Source of the DNA: Planctomycetia bacterium
GTDB lineage: Bacteria > Planctomycetota > Planctomycetia > Pirellulales > Thermoguttaceae
DNA: 34,891 nt
Reading direction: 5' to 3'
Assembly: GCA_030535245.1 (NCBI GenBank)
Contig: JAUNBJ010000029.1
Coordinates: 1-34,891, forward strand
Shown: positions 21,523 through 30,618 of the stretch, piece after piece
Layout of the letters: each line of letters begins with the position of its first letter
How positions within the stretch are numbered: the stretch's first letter is position 1
Notes under the pieces: model-generated
Database searches by the model: none
What the model saw: only the letters and a program-made list of their open reading frames with translations
Told to the model about the DNA's origin: nothing
Translations under genes and position numbers: made by a program

Positions 21523-23922
21523 TTACAACGCCCGACGAATCCGTTTCAACATCGGGTCTTCCTCCGGCTCCGCTGCCGTTTCGACAGGTTTCACCACCTT
21601 AAACCCCTCCATCTCATCCCGTTTCAGGAGCTTGTTGATCCTCATTTCGATCCGCGTCAGCTCGTTCCCTTCTTCCGGAGCCACAAACGTAAACGCCACC
21701 CCCTCATGCCCCATTCGCCCGGTACGCCCAACACGATGTACGTAGTCGTCACAGAACTTTGGGATGTCGTAATTGATGATGTGCGAAATGCCCGACACGT
21801 CGATACCACGCCCCACCACGTCGGTGGCCACCAGGAATCGGGTTTTCCCCTCCCGGAACGAACGCATGACACTATCCCGCTTCCGCTGCTGCAAGTCGCC
21901 ATGGATGCACTGCACCCCCGAAATCACTTTCGACAACCGCATTCCAATCTTCTCCGTCCCCCGCTTGGTGCGACAGAAAATAATCGCCTGATGCGGCTGC
22001 TCCCGCTCCAACAGTTTCTGAAGAAGCTCGAATTTCCGCTCTGGGTCCACCGTAAAATAGAACTGCTCGATCGTTTCGCTGGCAATGTCGGTCGGAGAAC
22101 AGTTCAGCACCTTCGGTTCCCGCATGTACTTTCGCGCCAAATGCTCCACAGGCGGCGGAAGCGTGGCACTCAAAAGCAACGTCTGACGCGACTGCGGCGC
22201 CATGCGAAGAATCTTCTCGATGTCCGGACGAAAACCGATGTCCAGCATTCGATCCGCCTCGTCCAGCACCACAATCTTCAAACGATCCAGCTTCAACGAA
22301 CGACGCTTGATATGATCCATCACCCGGCCCGGCGTGCCGATCACTACGTCCACCCCTTCCTTCAACTGCTGCACCTGTGGCGGAAGCGGCTTGCCCCCGT
22401 ACAACGCAATCGTCTCCAGATCGGAATACTTTGCCAGCTTCTCGAACTCGTCACGAACCTGCACCGCCAACTCCCGCGTCGGAAGCAAAACCAACGCCTG
22501 CGGGTCGAAACAGTCGTCGTCGAACTGCACCGTTTCCAAAATCGGAATCGCGAATGCCGCCGTCTTGCCCGTGCCGGTCTGCGCCTGCCCCATCACGTCT
22601 TCTCCCGTCATGGCGACCGGAATCAACGCCGCCTGAATCGGGGACGGGTGGATGTACTGCGCGTCGTCCAACGCACGCAACATCTCCATCGATAGCCCCA
22701 TTTGAGCAAACGGAGATTTTAACAGGTTCTTTTTCTGCTGGCGATCCGGTGCCGACGTCGGTTTCTCTGCCGGCACGTTTTCCTTCGCTCGCGGCTTCTG
22801 CGATTTCTCCGGACGCCGCGGCTTTTCCGGCTTCTTTTCCACCGCCGGGGGAACGCTCCCCTTTTTCCCGACAGACTTTTCCTCCACCTTCCCCGATTCC
22901 GGCTTTGGGGTCGGTTTCTTCTCCGGTTTCTTTTCCGGTTCCGCCTTCTCGGCTGCCGCCGTCTGCTCGTGACTGCGACGCGCCTCCTTCTGGAGCTTCC
23001 GCTCCTGATCCTTCAGCCGATTTTCCTGCTTTTTCAGGTCTTTTTCCAGCTTGCCGGACGGGTCGGATGCCGGAACCTCCGCCGCCGTTTTCAAACTCTC
23101 CCGAACGTCCTGCAACGTTTTCTGAACCTGCGCAATCACCGCCTGCAACGCACGCTCCTGCTGCCGCAAAAGCTCCAACGGCGAAAGCGTCTCCACCGGC
23201 TGTTCCCGAACCACCTCCTGCGGCACTTCACGCGAAACCTCCGGCTTGTCCCGAAAACGCTTCCGATCCGGCGTCCCCTTGTCGCGATCGTGCTTTTTCT
23301 CCGATTTGTCCGGTTTTTCCGATTTTGCGGGCTTCCCAGGCTTGCCGATACGCTCCACCTTGCTCGATTTTTCCGGCTTGTCAGACTTTTTCGCAGCCTT
23401 GTTTTCCGGACCACGTTCCTTCCGCTTGTCCGGAACCTCCACGCCCGAAACGATTCCCGTCGCCCCCTTCTTCTTCAGCTTCGCTTCCTTCTTTTCCAGC
23501 TTCTTCTGGAACGCTTCCTGAAAGAATACCGACTCCATCGGATGCAGCCCCGATGCCACGATACTATGATACGACGGAATTTCCAAAGATTCCGGACGAA
23601 TTCCAGGGGCCAGCTTTACCCCCTTGGTGCGGATTTCCTCCTCAATGGAAGGGTGTACCCGCCCCGCCGCCACATGAAGCCCGTCCACCAGAACCGTTTT
23701 TCTGGCCGTCGGATTCACGGAAGGATTCGACGCAATACTCGCCCGCTTCTTCTTCCGATTTTTCTTCCCCGCAACCCCTCGCGGCGACTCGGAAATCATC
23801 GCGTCGATTTCCGCATCCCCGATCGTCTGCGGTTCCATTGCCTTCACCAGGGATTCCTTTTCCCCCACCTTTTCCACCTGTCCGGCCTCTTTCGACCAGC
23901 CGGCACGTTTTCTGCTCATCAT
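21523..23922 (-). CDS. DEAD-box RNA helicase with long charged N-terminal extension
   Basis: About 799 residues. The C-terminal half (about 410-775) is a complete DEAD-box helicase: a Q motif (FAQMGLSMEML...SPIQ), AQTGTGKT (Walker A, about 446-454), PTRELAVQV, GTPGRV, VLDEADRMLD (D554), LLLSATL, IIFCRTKRGTEKI, ATDVVGRGIDV and YVHRVGRTGRMG. It resembles RhlE/DeaD-type helicases. The first 400 residues are unusual: a short possible folded patch (about 75-135) and then Lys/Glu/Pro-rich low complexity with a coiled-coil-like QQERALQAVIAQVQKTLQDV segment. Charged tails in this family normally lie at the C-terminus. The ATGATG at 23922 is chosen for its AAGGGAAG ribosome binding site. It lies 35 bases after the inositol-3-phosphate synthase gene. 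Confidence 0.92.
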   Translation of the reverse strand: MMSRKRAGWSKEAGQVEKVGEKESLVKAMEPQTIGDAEIDAMISESPRGVAGKKNRKKKRASIASNPSVNPTARKTVLVDGLHVAAGRVHPSIEEEIRTKGVKLAPGIRPESLEIPSYHSIVASGLHPMESVFFQEAFQKKLEKKEAKLKKKGATGIVSGVEVPDKRKERGPENKAAKKSDKPEKSSKVERIGKPGKPAKSEKPDKSEKKHDRDKGTPDRKRFRDKPEVSREVPQEVVREQPVETLSPLELLRQQERALQAVIAQVQKTLQDVRESLKTAAEVPASDPSGKLEKDLKKQENRLKDQERKLQKEARRSHEQTAAAEKAEPEKKPEKKPTPKPESGKVEEKSVGKKGSVPPAVEKKPEKPRRPEKSQKPRAKENVPAEKPTSAPDRQQKKNLLKSPFAQMGLSMEMLRALDDAQYIHPSPIQAALIPVAMTGEDVMGQAQTGTGKTAAFAIPILETVQFDDDCFDPQALVLLPTRELAVQVRDEFEKLAKYSDLETIALYGGKPLPPQVQQLKEGVDVVIGTPGRVMDHIKRRSLKLDRLKIVVLDEADRMLDIGFRPDIEKILRMAPQSRQTLLLSATLPPPVEHLARKYMREPKVLNCSPTDIASETIEQFYFTVDPERKFELLQKLLEREQPHQAIIFCRTKRGTEKIGMRLSKVISGVQCIHGDLQQRKRDSVMRSFREGKTRFLVATDVVGRGIDVSGISHIINYDIPKFCDDYVHRVGRTGRMGHEGVAFTFVAPEEGNELTRIEMRINKLLKRDEMEGFKVVKPVETAAEPEEDPMLKRIRRAL

Positions 23923-23957
23923 CGGTTTGTCTTCCCTTGTTTGTAAGGGTGAAAGAC

Positions 23958-25166
23958 TCACTCTACACGCATCCACCGCTCCAATTGTTCAAATTGACGT
24001 ACAAATCCCTGCTCGCTCACCCCGATAGGACTTTTGAAGAAACATGCGAGAAAGTCCATTTTTCCAGTAAATTGACGACGACGCGCCAGCTCCGTCAGCC
24101 GAATTAAATCCAGCACCAGGGGGGCCGCCAGCAGGGAATCGCACCCCTGCCACGTAAATTGCAGCGTCATCGGCGTGCCTAAAAAACCACGAAAATGAAT
24201 GTGGTCCCACGCCGTTTTCCAGTCGCCAAGACTCTTGATGTACTCGATCGTTACCAGCGTCTGCGGGGAATACCCCAAAATCTGCTCTAACAGATGATTT
24301 TTGCTGGTCACTTTGGTAGCTTTGTTCCGTGGGTCGTCGAGTACCACACCATCCCGATTGCCGAAAATGTTGTGCCCAACCCAACTCATTATTTCCAGAT
24401 TTCGGTGCGCGAACATCGGGGCCAACGTGCTTTTCATCAACGTTTCCCCCGTCTTGCCGTCGTTGCCAAAAAATCGGGCGCCCGTCTTTGCCGCAAGCTC
24501 TCCCATCGCAGGCGGGGTGGCGCCCAGCGACGGCGTAAAGTTGACAAAATCGTAACCCGCTTCCAACGCAGCAATCGCGTATAACGAACTGGCCGGGAGC
24601 GGACACATTCCAGAATCCAACAACGATTCCATCGCGTCCCAATGCTCCCATTCCTGCCGGTGCAGAGAATCTTGAAAATACTCGCAGACCGGCTCTGTGG
24701 ACATCAGGTTGAAAACAATCAAATGCGACAGCCCATGACGCTTTACAAACGCGCCCATCTCGACCTGCATGGCGGAAACCATCGCACGCCCCGTCGTCGC
24801 ATCTTTTCGCGACCAGTCGGCCATCCGCTCCACCACCGGACCACTGTTGCATGTATACCCTGGAACGATCTCCGCATCCAACGCACAAAGCTCCGCCCGC
24901 AAGACCTCCACAAGTCGCGAGTCCAAAGCGTTCTGCGACGCTAAATCGTCCGCCGTCTCGGCAAACGAACCGCGACGTATCTCACAACCGCCAATCACAA
25001 AGTCTTTCCAATCCGGCATTTGCGGAATCCCTGAAAACTCAGGAAGCTCCGTCGTCAGCCCCACAAGCGGAGCTTTCTTTTCTCGTGTTGCCAGAAGACC
25101 CAGTGTCGCAGTCGCAGCCACGCCGCCCCATGCGCCTATAAACCAGATTCCAGTTCGATTTTCCAT
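23958..25166 (-). CDS. Inositol-3-phosphate synthase
   Basis: A 402-residue NAD-dependent enzyme of the Inos-1-P synthase family, which converts glucose-6-phosphate to myo-inositol-3-phosphate. Landmarks are the N-terminal Rossmann segment GIWFIGAWGGVAATATLGL, the GNDGKTGETLMKS segment (equivalent to the GDD-K-G-T-KS motif), SWVGHNIFGNRDG (equivalent to NHLGNNDG), TSKNHL and CDSLLAAPLVLDLIRLTELA. The product could feed phosphoinositide or inositol-derived osmolyte synthesis; no later gene is in the window, though Gfo/Idh/MocA enzymes include inositol dehydrogenases. The ATG at 25166 is preferred to a TTG six bases upstream; no clear ribosome binding site is seen. Confidence 0.87.
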   Translation of the reverse strand: MENRTGIWFIGAWGGVAATATLGLLATREKKAPLVGLTTELPEFSGIPQMPDWKDFVIGGCEIRRGSFAETADDLASQNALDSRLVEVLRAELCALDAEIVPGYTCNSGPVVERMADWSRKDATTGRAMVSAMQVEMGAFVKRHGLSHLIVFNLMSTEPVCEYFQDSLHRQEWEHWDAMESLLDSGMCPLPASSLYAIAALEAGYDFVNFTPSLGATPPAMGELAAKTGARFFGNDGKTGETLMKSTLAPMFAHRNLEIMSWVGHNIFGNRDGVVLDDPRNKATKVTSKNHLLEQILGYSPQTLVTIEYIKSLGDWKTAWDHIHFRGFLGTPMTLQFTWQGCDSLLAAPLVLDLIRLTELARRRQFTGKMDFLACFFKSPIGVSEQGFVRQFEQLERWMRVE

Positions 25167-25219
25167 TTTCAACGTCTGAGGAAACCCACAGCAATATAAT
25201 GTATCTACAAGATAACTCT

Positions 25220-25248
25220 ATTATACCACACTTTTAAAAAAAGAACAG
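25220..25248 (-). promoter_or_regulatory. Putative extended -10 promoter of the inositol synthase-helicase pair
   Basis: On the minus strand TGGTATAAT (its TATAAT at 25220-25225) is a perfect extended -10 element; the -35 region is poor. The expected leader before the ATG at 25166 is about 47 bases. Confidence 0.5.
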
Positions 25249-25308
25249 GGCAAAATCGGTTTTTTTTCAAGACTGCCTCAAAAAAACGATTTTACCCCGT
25301 TTTTGCGT

Positions 25309-27492
25309 CTAAAGACCGGTGCTCAACTGCGGAACCTGCACGTAGCCCATGAAACTTTCGTAAACCGTGGCCCGATAGTTCGCGTCCTGAAGCAGCATGG
25401 GACGACGATTCTCGGCCGGAACCGTCGTGGTGTAAATGCGTAGCTCATCGCCCACCAATGTCACCACCTCCTCCCGCCAATCGCCGACGCAATCCATCAC
25501 GCGAAGCAGGTTTCCCTCCAATTTCGGCCCCACCGGAAGGCGGTCGGCGTAGTGGATCGGCGGACGGTTGGAAGAAACCAGTTCCCGCTGAACGTCGGCG
25601 TCCCACCATGCGACCTGCGGCGACAGCCCACGCAGTCCAAAATCTTTTTCATCCAGCGAATGCCCCAGCAGCTTGCCGTCCGCCGTCCAGAAGAAGCGAT
25701 CCTGAACCGGACTGCGGGGATGTTCTCCCCCGTAGCACTCGCTGCCGGGATAACGCGGGTCAATATCGGCACAAAGCCCCTGCCCATGAATGTGGCTGGT
25801 CGGCTTGTCATGCCCCCAGAGAATCTTGCCCGTCGCGGCGTCCAGCATACACATACCGTTGCAATCCGAACGCGACTCGACGTTCAGGTAAATCTCCATG
25901 CCGGGATGACTTGGCAGAAACTCGCCGACGAACATGCCATCCGGGTGGCCGATCCCTGTACGCCAGAGAATCGTACCGTTGTCATCCAGCACAAACGACC
26001 CCATGCAGATTTCCTCCCGCCCGTCGCCATCGACGTCCGCCGCGTGCAGGGTGTGCGCCCCGCCGCCCCACTGCGGGCCAAAACGATTATCCCACTCCCA
26101 CGCCAACGTCAGTTTGCCGTCGTGGAACAGGTACGCACGGGTAATCTGAAGCGAATACGTCCCCCGATGAACGATCAAAAACGGCGTTTTCCCATCCAGA
26201 AATGCCAACGCCAGCATGTTGCGGCACGACATGTTGTACGTAAAATCCTCGCGCGGAATCCACGGAATCTGCGCGATCGCCTTCCCCGTTTCACCGTTGA
26301 AAATCGTAAGAAATTCTTCTCCCGAAAAGACACGTCCGCTTTCGTTCCGCAAATCGCCGGGTGCGGTTTTGGCCACCACCTCCGCCTTCCCGTCGCCGTC
26401 CAAATCGGCCACCAGGAACGGAGCGTACCAAATCCCCGTCTCCACCGACGGCGTCAGTGAGATTTCCCACAGCTTTTTCCCCTCCCAGTTGATCGCCATC
26501 AGCCGGTACGGTTCCGGACTTGGCTTCCAATAGCCCGGCATATGGTACGGGTCGGTGTTGAAATTCGGCGTCGCCAGCACGAACTCGAACCGTCCGTCGC
26601 CATCCAGGTCGCCCACCCCGAAACGCGAAAACGAAATCTTCTCCGGCAGCCGAATCGACAGGTACGGCTTCGCGTCCTGTTCCTTTTCCGCCACGGTTTG
26701 CGTCACCGCACATTTTTCCTCCCCACAGCGAAGCTCCCACGTGTATGTTTTGCCCTTTTCAACCGTACGATCCACAAAATCGGTCGTCCGGGTGATCGGT
26801 TCCGGATTCAGATGTTTCCAGTCCGTACCGTTTTCCGTCCGGAACAGCTCAAACGCCGTGTCCGGTGCGTCGGTGTCGAACAGCCGCCACCCCAGATAGA
26901 TCCCCGCTTCGCACGGTACCGCCACCAGCTCCCGCGTGAATTTCTCTCGTGGACGCTCGGTCAGGAATCCCTCCACCTTCGGTTTTTCAGTAATTTCAGC
27001 CCCCCAACGCCGCGTCGGGAGCTGCAGGAAAATCACCCCCGGCTGGTTCCCGCTAAACCGTTCCACATACTTTTCACAAGACGTGAAATCCGCCTTGCAG
27101 CCGATCACGTTCCAGCCGGTCGTCTCCACCGCAAGTACCGCCCCGGTCAACCGCGTTATCCCCTCCCCTTTTTCCGAATTGCAAAGCTGGAAAACCAACC
27201 CCCCAGAATCGCACCGAAGCTGTACCTGGCACCACGCGTACGGTTCCCGTGACTCCCGCTCCCGAATCGGCGAACTCAGCGACCAGGAATAAGAAACGTC
27301 CTTCCCCTCCTGGGGCGGTTGCGTCACGTCAGGAGAAAGCGTCAACTTCAAACACCCCTTCCCCTCCGGCCCCCCATCGGGAATCCACTCCATCGCCCCT
27401 TTCAGGTTCGTCGTCCTCAGCGTCCAATCAGCAAAATCATTTGCCAACAAAGAGCCGGTCAGTAAAAAAAACATCGCTACCAAACGTAACAT
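25309..27492 (-). CDS. Secreted PL11-type rhamnogalacturonan lyase
   Basis: A 727-residue exported protein. A signal peptide (MLRLVAMFFLLTGSLLA) precedes an N-terminal module of about 200 residues of unknown type and a fibronectin-like linker. The C-terminal 450 residues carry the repeated calcium-binding blade motif of PL11 lyases (DLDGDGRFEFV, DLDGDGKAEVV, DVDGDGREEI), with FGPQWGGGAHTLHAADV, GIGHPDGMFVGEFLPSHPGMEI and SHIHGQGLCADIDPRYPG segments close to those of YesW/YesX. PL11 enzymes cleave the rhamnose-galacturonate backbone of pectin by beta-elimination. The ATG at 27492 has AGAAAGGA upstream. It lies 58 bases after lpxI in the same direction; co-transcription is possible. Confidence 0.85.
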   Translation of the reverse strand: MLRLVAMFFLLTGSLLANDFADWTLRTTNLKGAMEWIPDGGPEGKGCLKLTLSPDVTQPPQEGKDVSYSWSLSSPIRERESREPYAWCQVQLRCDSGGLVFQLCNSEKGEGITRLTGAVLAVETTGWNVIGCKADFTSCEKYVERFSGNQPGVIFLQLPTRRWGAEITEKPKVEGFLTERPREKFTRELVAVPCEAGIYLGWRLFDTDAPDTAFELFRTENGTDWKHLNPEPITRTTDFVDRTVEKGKTYTWELRCGEEKCAVTQTVAEKEQDAKPYLSIRLPEKISFSRFGVGDLDGDGRFEFVLATPNFNTDPYHMPGYWKPSPEPYRLMAINWEGKKLWEISLTPSVETGIWYAPFLVADLDGDGKAEVVAKTAPGDLRNESGRVFSGEEFLTIFNGETGKAIAQIPWIPREDFTYNMSCRNMLALAFLDGKTPFLIVHRGTYSLQITRAYLFHDGKLTLAWEWDNRFGPQWGGGAHTLHAADVDGDGREEICMGSFVLDDNGTILWRTGIGHPDGMFVGEFLPSHPGMEIYLNVESRSDCNGMCMLDAATGKILWGHDKPTSHIHGQGLCADIDPRYPGSECYGGEHPRSPVQDRFFWTADGKLLGHSLDEKDFGLRGLSPQVAWWDADVQRELVSSNRPPIHYADRLPVGPKLEGNLLRVMDCVGDWREEVVTLVGDELRIYTTTVPAENRRPMLLQDANYRATVYESFMGYVQVPQLSTGL

Positions 27493-27550
27493 GGCGGGTC
27501 CTTTCTTCTGTAAATTTAAGTCCATTGACGGGGTAATTCCCTACGCAGTT

Positions 27551-28390
27551 TTATTTTATCACCACAATAGCAATACGTCGTTGGTTTGCGAAAGCGATCA
27601 TTTCCGGTTGATCCACCAGAATCGTCCGCTCCGCTTCCACCGCGATCACCCGACCGCCCACTTGGGCAAAATGTTCCAGCGTCGTCATTCCAATCGTCGG
27701 CACGTCGAAACGCATGTCCTGGTTCGGTTTTGCCATTTTCACTAAAATCAGGTTCCCCGCCGTGCAGAGCTTCCCGGCCCGCTCGATGCACGCGTCGGTT
27801 CCCTCCAACGCCTCCAACGCGACGACCGTTCCTTGTGCCAAAACCACGCTCTGCCCCACGTCAAACCGCCCCAGCTCGCGGGCCACCGACTGCCCATAAC
27901 GAATCGTTTCCCAGTCCGATTCGCTCGGCGTTGCTTTCGTCAACACCCCCTCCCCGGCCAAAAGCTCCGGCACAAAATCGGTCGGGCACCCCAGCCGCAG
28001 CCCAAATCGGGCGAACATTTTCTCCAGCGTCGTCATCAGGGAATCGTCTTTACAATCTTGTTTTCGTGTCAAAAAATGCCCGGCAAACATCCGCAACGTC
28101 AGCAGATCGGGGAAATTATAAATCAGCCCGAAGTTCTGAAACAGCTTCCACTTGTAGTATTTGCCCAACGTTATAAAATCGGTAATCCCATGCCGCCGCA
28201 TGTACCGCACGATCTTTCCCGGTCGGCACATCCCCACCGGATAATACGCCCGGCAGACCGCCCGCAGCTCGGCCGCAAACGCATGATTCACCACCCCGAA
28301 ACAGTGAACCTCGTACCCCTGTTTTGTCAGTGCCTGGGCAACGTACACCGGATACCGCCCCCAGCCGGCCACCAGACATATCTTACGCAT
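27551..28390 (-). CDS. lpxI: UDP-2,3-diacylglucosamine diphosphatase LpxI
   Basis: A 279-residue member of the LpxI (DUF1009) family, which hydrolyses UDP-2,3-diacylglucosamine to lipid X in lipid A synthesis and replaces LpxH in many bacteria. The opening CLVAGWGRYPVYVAQAL, the internal GKYYKWKLFQNF segment and the C-terminal VAQGTVVALEALEGTDACIERA and VKMAKPNQDMRFDVPTIG motifs are characteristic; the GTDACI and KPNQDMRFDVP segments form the active centre in known LpxI. It supports an LPS-bearing outer membrane. Its ATG lies 3 bases after the stop of the UroD-like gene; no separate ribosome binding site is clear, so translational coupling is likely. Confidence 0.93.
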   Translation of the reverse strand: MRKICLVAGWGRYPVYVAQALTKQGYEVHCFGVVNHAFAAELRAVCRAYYPVGMCRPGKIVRYMRRHGITDFITLGKYYKWKLFQNFGLIYNFPDLLTLRMFAGHFLTRKQDCKDDSLMTTLEKMFARFGLRLGCPTDFVPELLAGEGVLTKATPSESDWETIRYGQSVARELGRFDVGQSVVLAQGTVVALEALEGTDACIERAGKLCTAGNLILVKMAKPNQDMRFDVPTIGMTTLEHFAQVGGRVIAVEAERTILVDQPEMIAFANQRRIAIVVIK

Positions 28391-28393
28391 GGC

Positions 28394-29632
28394 TCAATCC
28401 CGCGGCGTGAAATAATTCAAAATATTCTCCGGCGGCGTCTTGGGTAAAATGTTCCCCGACAATGCATGAACATATCCGCCCCCTTCGTTCAAAATCGCCA
28501 CCTTCTCCCGCGTCTCCCGAAGCAGGGATCCCTCCGATTTCTCCTGTAAATCCTCCGCCGGACAGCAACCGCCCCACAGCACCACGCCGTCGCCAAAATC
28601 CTTTTTCAACGCCAGCGGATTCATCCGAACCGGCATCAAATCGACAAGCCCCACCGCGTTTACCCCCATCGCTATCAGGGCCGGGACGTACGGCGTCACG
28701 TTCCCCGCCGACTGCCAGAGCACCTTCACCCGCTGCCCCTTCTTCTCCCGAAGCAGCTCCAGACCCCGCGCGTACCAAGGCAAAATCTGCTCCAAAATAA
28801 TCTTCTCGTCCGCTTCCTGAAGCACTTCGGAAAAGTCGTCGGAAAGCACCAGCACGTCCAGCCCGTCGCCCGTCGCCGCCAGCAGCTTTTCCAAATGCGC
28901 CGCCCAAAGCGAAAACCACGTCTCCAGCACCGCATGAACCTCGGCGTCGTCCCGCGAAAGCCGTTCCAGCCATCCCGCCGCATCGCCTCGCCCCAGCCCC
29001 GCGAAAAACGGCGCCGGCGGATTCCCATCCATCACCAACGCCTTGTCCGTCGTCTGCGAAAACGTCCCGGTCGCCAGCTTCAAAACGCTCCAGTAACTCT
29101 CCTTCGGCTTCATCCAAACCGCAGGATTGTCGGCGTCGATTTCCTGTAAAATCTGCTCCGGCGTCATCCCCAACACCCCCGGCCCCTTCGTCAGCGGTTC
29201 AAAACGATACCCCCCCCGCTTCAAAAACGCGAATCGCCGATCCTGAAAGTCCCGCAGGCACAAATCCCCCGCCAACTCCCGCTCCGGATAAAAGTCGTTC
29301 GGAATGAACACCGGCGTACCATCCTCCAACGCGTAGGATTTCCAGCACTTTTTGGAGGTGTCCATCAGGCAGTCCATCTTCAAAAGCGGCACCGGAACCG
29401 CCAGCCGCAGCACATCGCTGGAAAGCTCGGAACAGATCGCGTCGTCCACCTCGGCCAACGATTCATAGACGTCGTAAAGCCGCACCGGAACCTCCATGCC
29501 CAGGCACTGCCGCAGCCGATACAATGCCGACGCCGTTATCCCGGTTCGCCGCGTTCCACAAAAATCCACCGGAATCCGGTCCGCCACACGCCGTTCCAGC
29601 ACCGCCATCAGGCGTTCACGGGAATTCATCAT
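28394..29632 (-). CDS. Uroporphyrinogen decarboxylase-like protein
   Basis: A 412-residue member of the UroD superfamily, which includes true HemE and a large set of cobalamin-linked methyltransferase-like proteins (MtaA, CmuA). It starts MNSRERLMAVLERRVADRIPVDF, the usual opening of the second group. Other features are FDFCG-like and SDDF segments and the C-terminal LWGGCCPAEDL stretch. It lacks the haem-pathway context and is more like the uncharacterised relatives abundant near sugar genes in planctomycetes and Lentisphaerota, so a haem role is unlikely. It overlaps the HIT gene stop by 4 bases (ATGA) and lies 3 bases before lpxI. Confidence 0.8.
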   Translation of the reverse strand: MMNSRERLMAVLERRVADRIPVDFCGTRRTGITASALYRLRQCLGMEVPVRLYDVYESLAEVDDAICSELSSDVLRLAVPVPLLKMDCLMDTSKKCWKSYALEDGTPVFIPNDFYPERELAGDLCLRDFQDRRFAFLKRGGYRFEPLTKGPGVLGMTPEQILQEIDADNPAVWMKPKESYWSVLKLATGTFSQTTDKALVMDGNPPAPFFAGLGRGDAAGWLERLSRDDAEVHAVLETWFSLWAAHLEKLLAATGDGLDVLVLSDDFSEVLQEADEKIILEQILPWYARGLELLREKKGQRVKVLWQSAGNVTPYVPALIAMGVNAVGLVDLMPVRMNPLALKKDFGDGVVLWGGCCPAEDLQEKSEGSLLRETREKVAILNEGGGYVHALSGNILPKTPPENILNYFTPRD

Positions 29633-30207
29633 CGCTTCCCCTCACAAAATGGTCTGTTTTCCCTCTCCAAAGACGCTTCCAACGTTTTCCGCAACAGCTC
29701 CCACAACGCATCCAGCGACTGCGGAATCACATTCACACACCCCAAAACCGGCATGAAATTCGTGTCGCCATTCCATCGCGGCACCAAATGCCAATGCAAA
29801 TGCCCCGGCAACCCCGCGCCCGCCACGGAACCTAAATTCAACCCGGCATTGAAACCATGCGGGTGAATCGTCTCCTCTAAAATCCGCACCATCCGCGAAA
29901 GCGTCTCCATCAGCTCCAAATGCTCGTCCGGAGTAAGCTGATCAAGCCGCGCCACATGACGCCTGGGCGTGACCAGCAGGTGCCCATTATTATACGGAAA
30001 ACGGTTCAGAAGAACCAACACCCGCTCGCCACGATACACCACGTGCCGCTTCGCGTCGTTTTCCACCACGTCGGCCGCCGCCTGGCAAATAAAACATGTC
30101 GGATCCGCCCCGTCCAGAAAAGAAAGGGCCGAAAGATTTTCTTCTTCCTTTTTTTCACTTTGTACATACGCCAGACGCCACGGCGCCCAGATTTCCGAAT
30201 ACCCCAT
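29629..30207 (-). CDS. HIT family nucleotide hydrolase/transferase
   Basis: A 192-residue histidine-triad protein. The zinc-type Cys pair CFIC is followed by RGERVLVLLNRFPYNNGHLLVTPRRHV and the triad GHLHWHLVPRW, and then GDTNFMPVLG. This arrangement resembles the Ap4A phosphorylase-like HIT branch. The ATG at 30207 is chosen over a GTG one codon earlier because AGGGAGG lies six bases upstream. It leads a tight minus-strand run with the UroD-like gene and lpxI, driven by the promoter at 30260-30288. The nucleotide substrate is not predictable. Confidence 0.9.
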   Translation of the reverse strand: MGYSEIWAPWRLAYVQSEKKEEENLSALSFLDGADPTCFICQAAADVVENDAKRHVVYRGERVLVLLNRFPYNNGHLLVTPRRHVARLDQLTPDEHLELMETLSRMVRILEETIHPHGFNAGLNLGSVAGAGLPGHLHWHLVPRWNGDTNFMPVLGCVNVIPQSLDALWELLRKTLEASLERENRPFCEGKR

Positions 30208-30259
30208 CACGATCCTCCCTTATCCCTGTTTTGACACGGGTTCCTCCACGTCAACCACC

Positions 30260-30288
30260 ATTCTAGCATATCTCCCTCCCCAAGGCAA
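30260..30288 (-). promoter_or_regulatory. Putative promoter of the HIT-uroD-like-lpxI operon
   Basis: On the minus strand, TTGCCT (30283-30288) and TAGAAT (30260-30265) are exactly 17 bases apart. The expected leader to the ATG at 30207 is about 46 bases. Confidence 0.6.
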
Positions 30289-30312
30289 GCGGGGATAGTC
30301 GGTAATTGATAA

Positions 30313-30354
30313 TTAATGGTTAATGGTTAATGGTTAATGATTAATGATTAATAA
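30313..30354. repeat. 7-bp tandem repeat, six copies
   Basis: Six consecutive 7-bp units: TTAATGG three times, TTAATGA twice, TTAATAA once. It lies in the 411-base divergent gap between the HIT and phosphotransferase genes, which holds no gene that I can support. Confidence 0.9.
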
Positions 30355-30387
30355 TCCGTGCGTAGCCGTGAACGAAGGGCTTTAGAA

Positions 30388-30466
30388 CGTAGTTCCGGTA
30401 TCACAAGCATTTATCACCCGTAGTTCCGGAAGCATCCGCATTTATCGCCCGTAGTTCCGGCGGCAT
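30388..30466. repeat. 31-bp tandem repeat, about 2.5 copies
   Basis: CGTAGTTCCGG recurs at 30388, 30419 and 30450, exactly 31 bases apart. Between the copies, GCATTTATC(A/G)CC is also conserved, leaving a variable patch of roughly 8 bases in each unit. It lies upstream of the phosphotransferase-oxidoreductase pair and could be a stacked protein-binding site; that is inferred from the regular spacing only. Confidence 0.85.
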
Positions 30467-30618
30467 AGAAAAACATATTCATGGAAAATCCTGTAAAACG
30501 GGCAAAATGGGCAATCTTTTTTCGTCGTCCAGATTACGTGAAAGGGGGAACGGGGTTTACGTCGAAAAATAAGGTAAGAAAAACCTCATCATTAATTTTC
30601 CCGTAAGGAACAATAGGA

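Noticed and set aside
30388..30466. Possible CRISPR array
   Set aside because: There are only about 2.5 units, the conserved parts are short and split (11 and 12 bases) with roughly 8 variable bases, and no cas gene is in the window.
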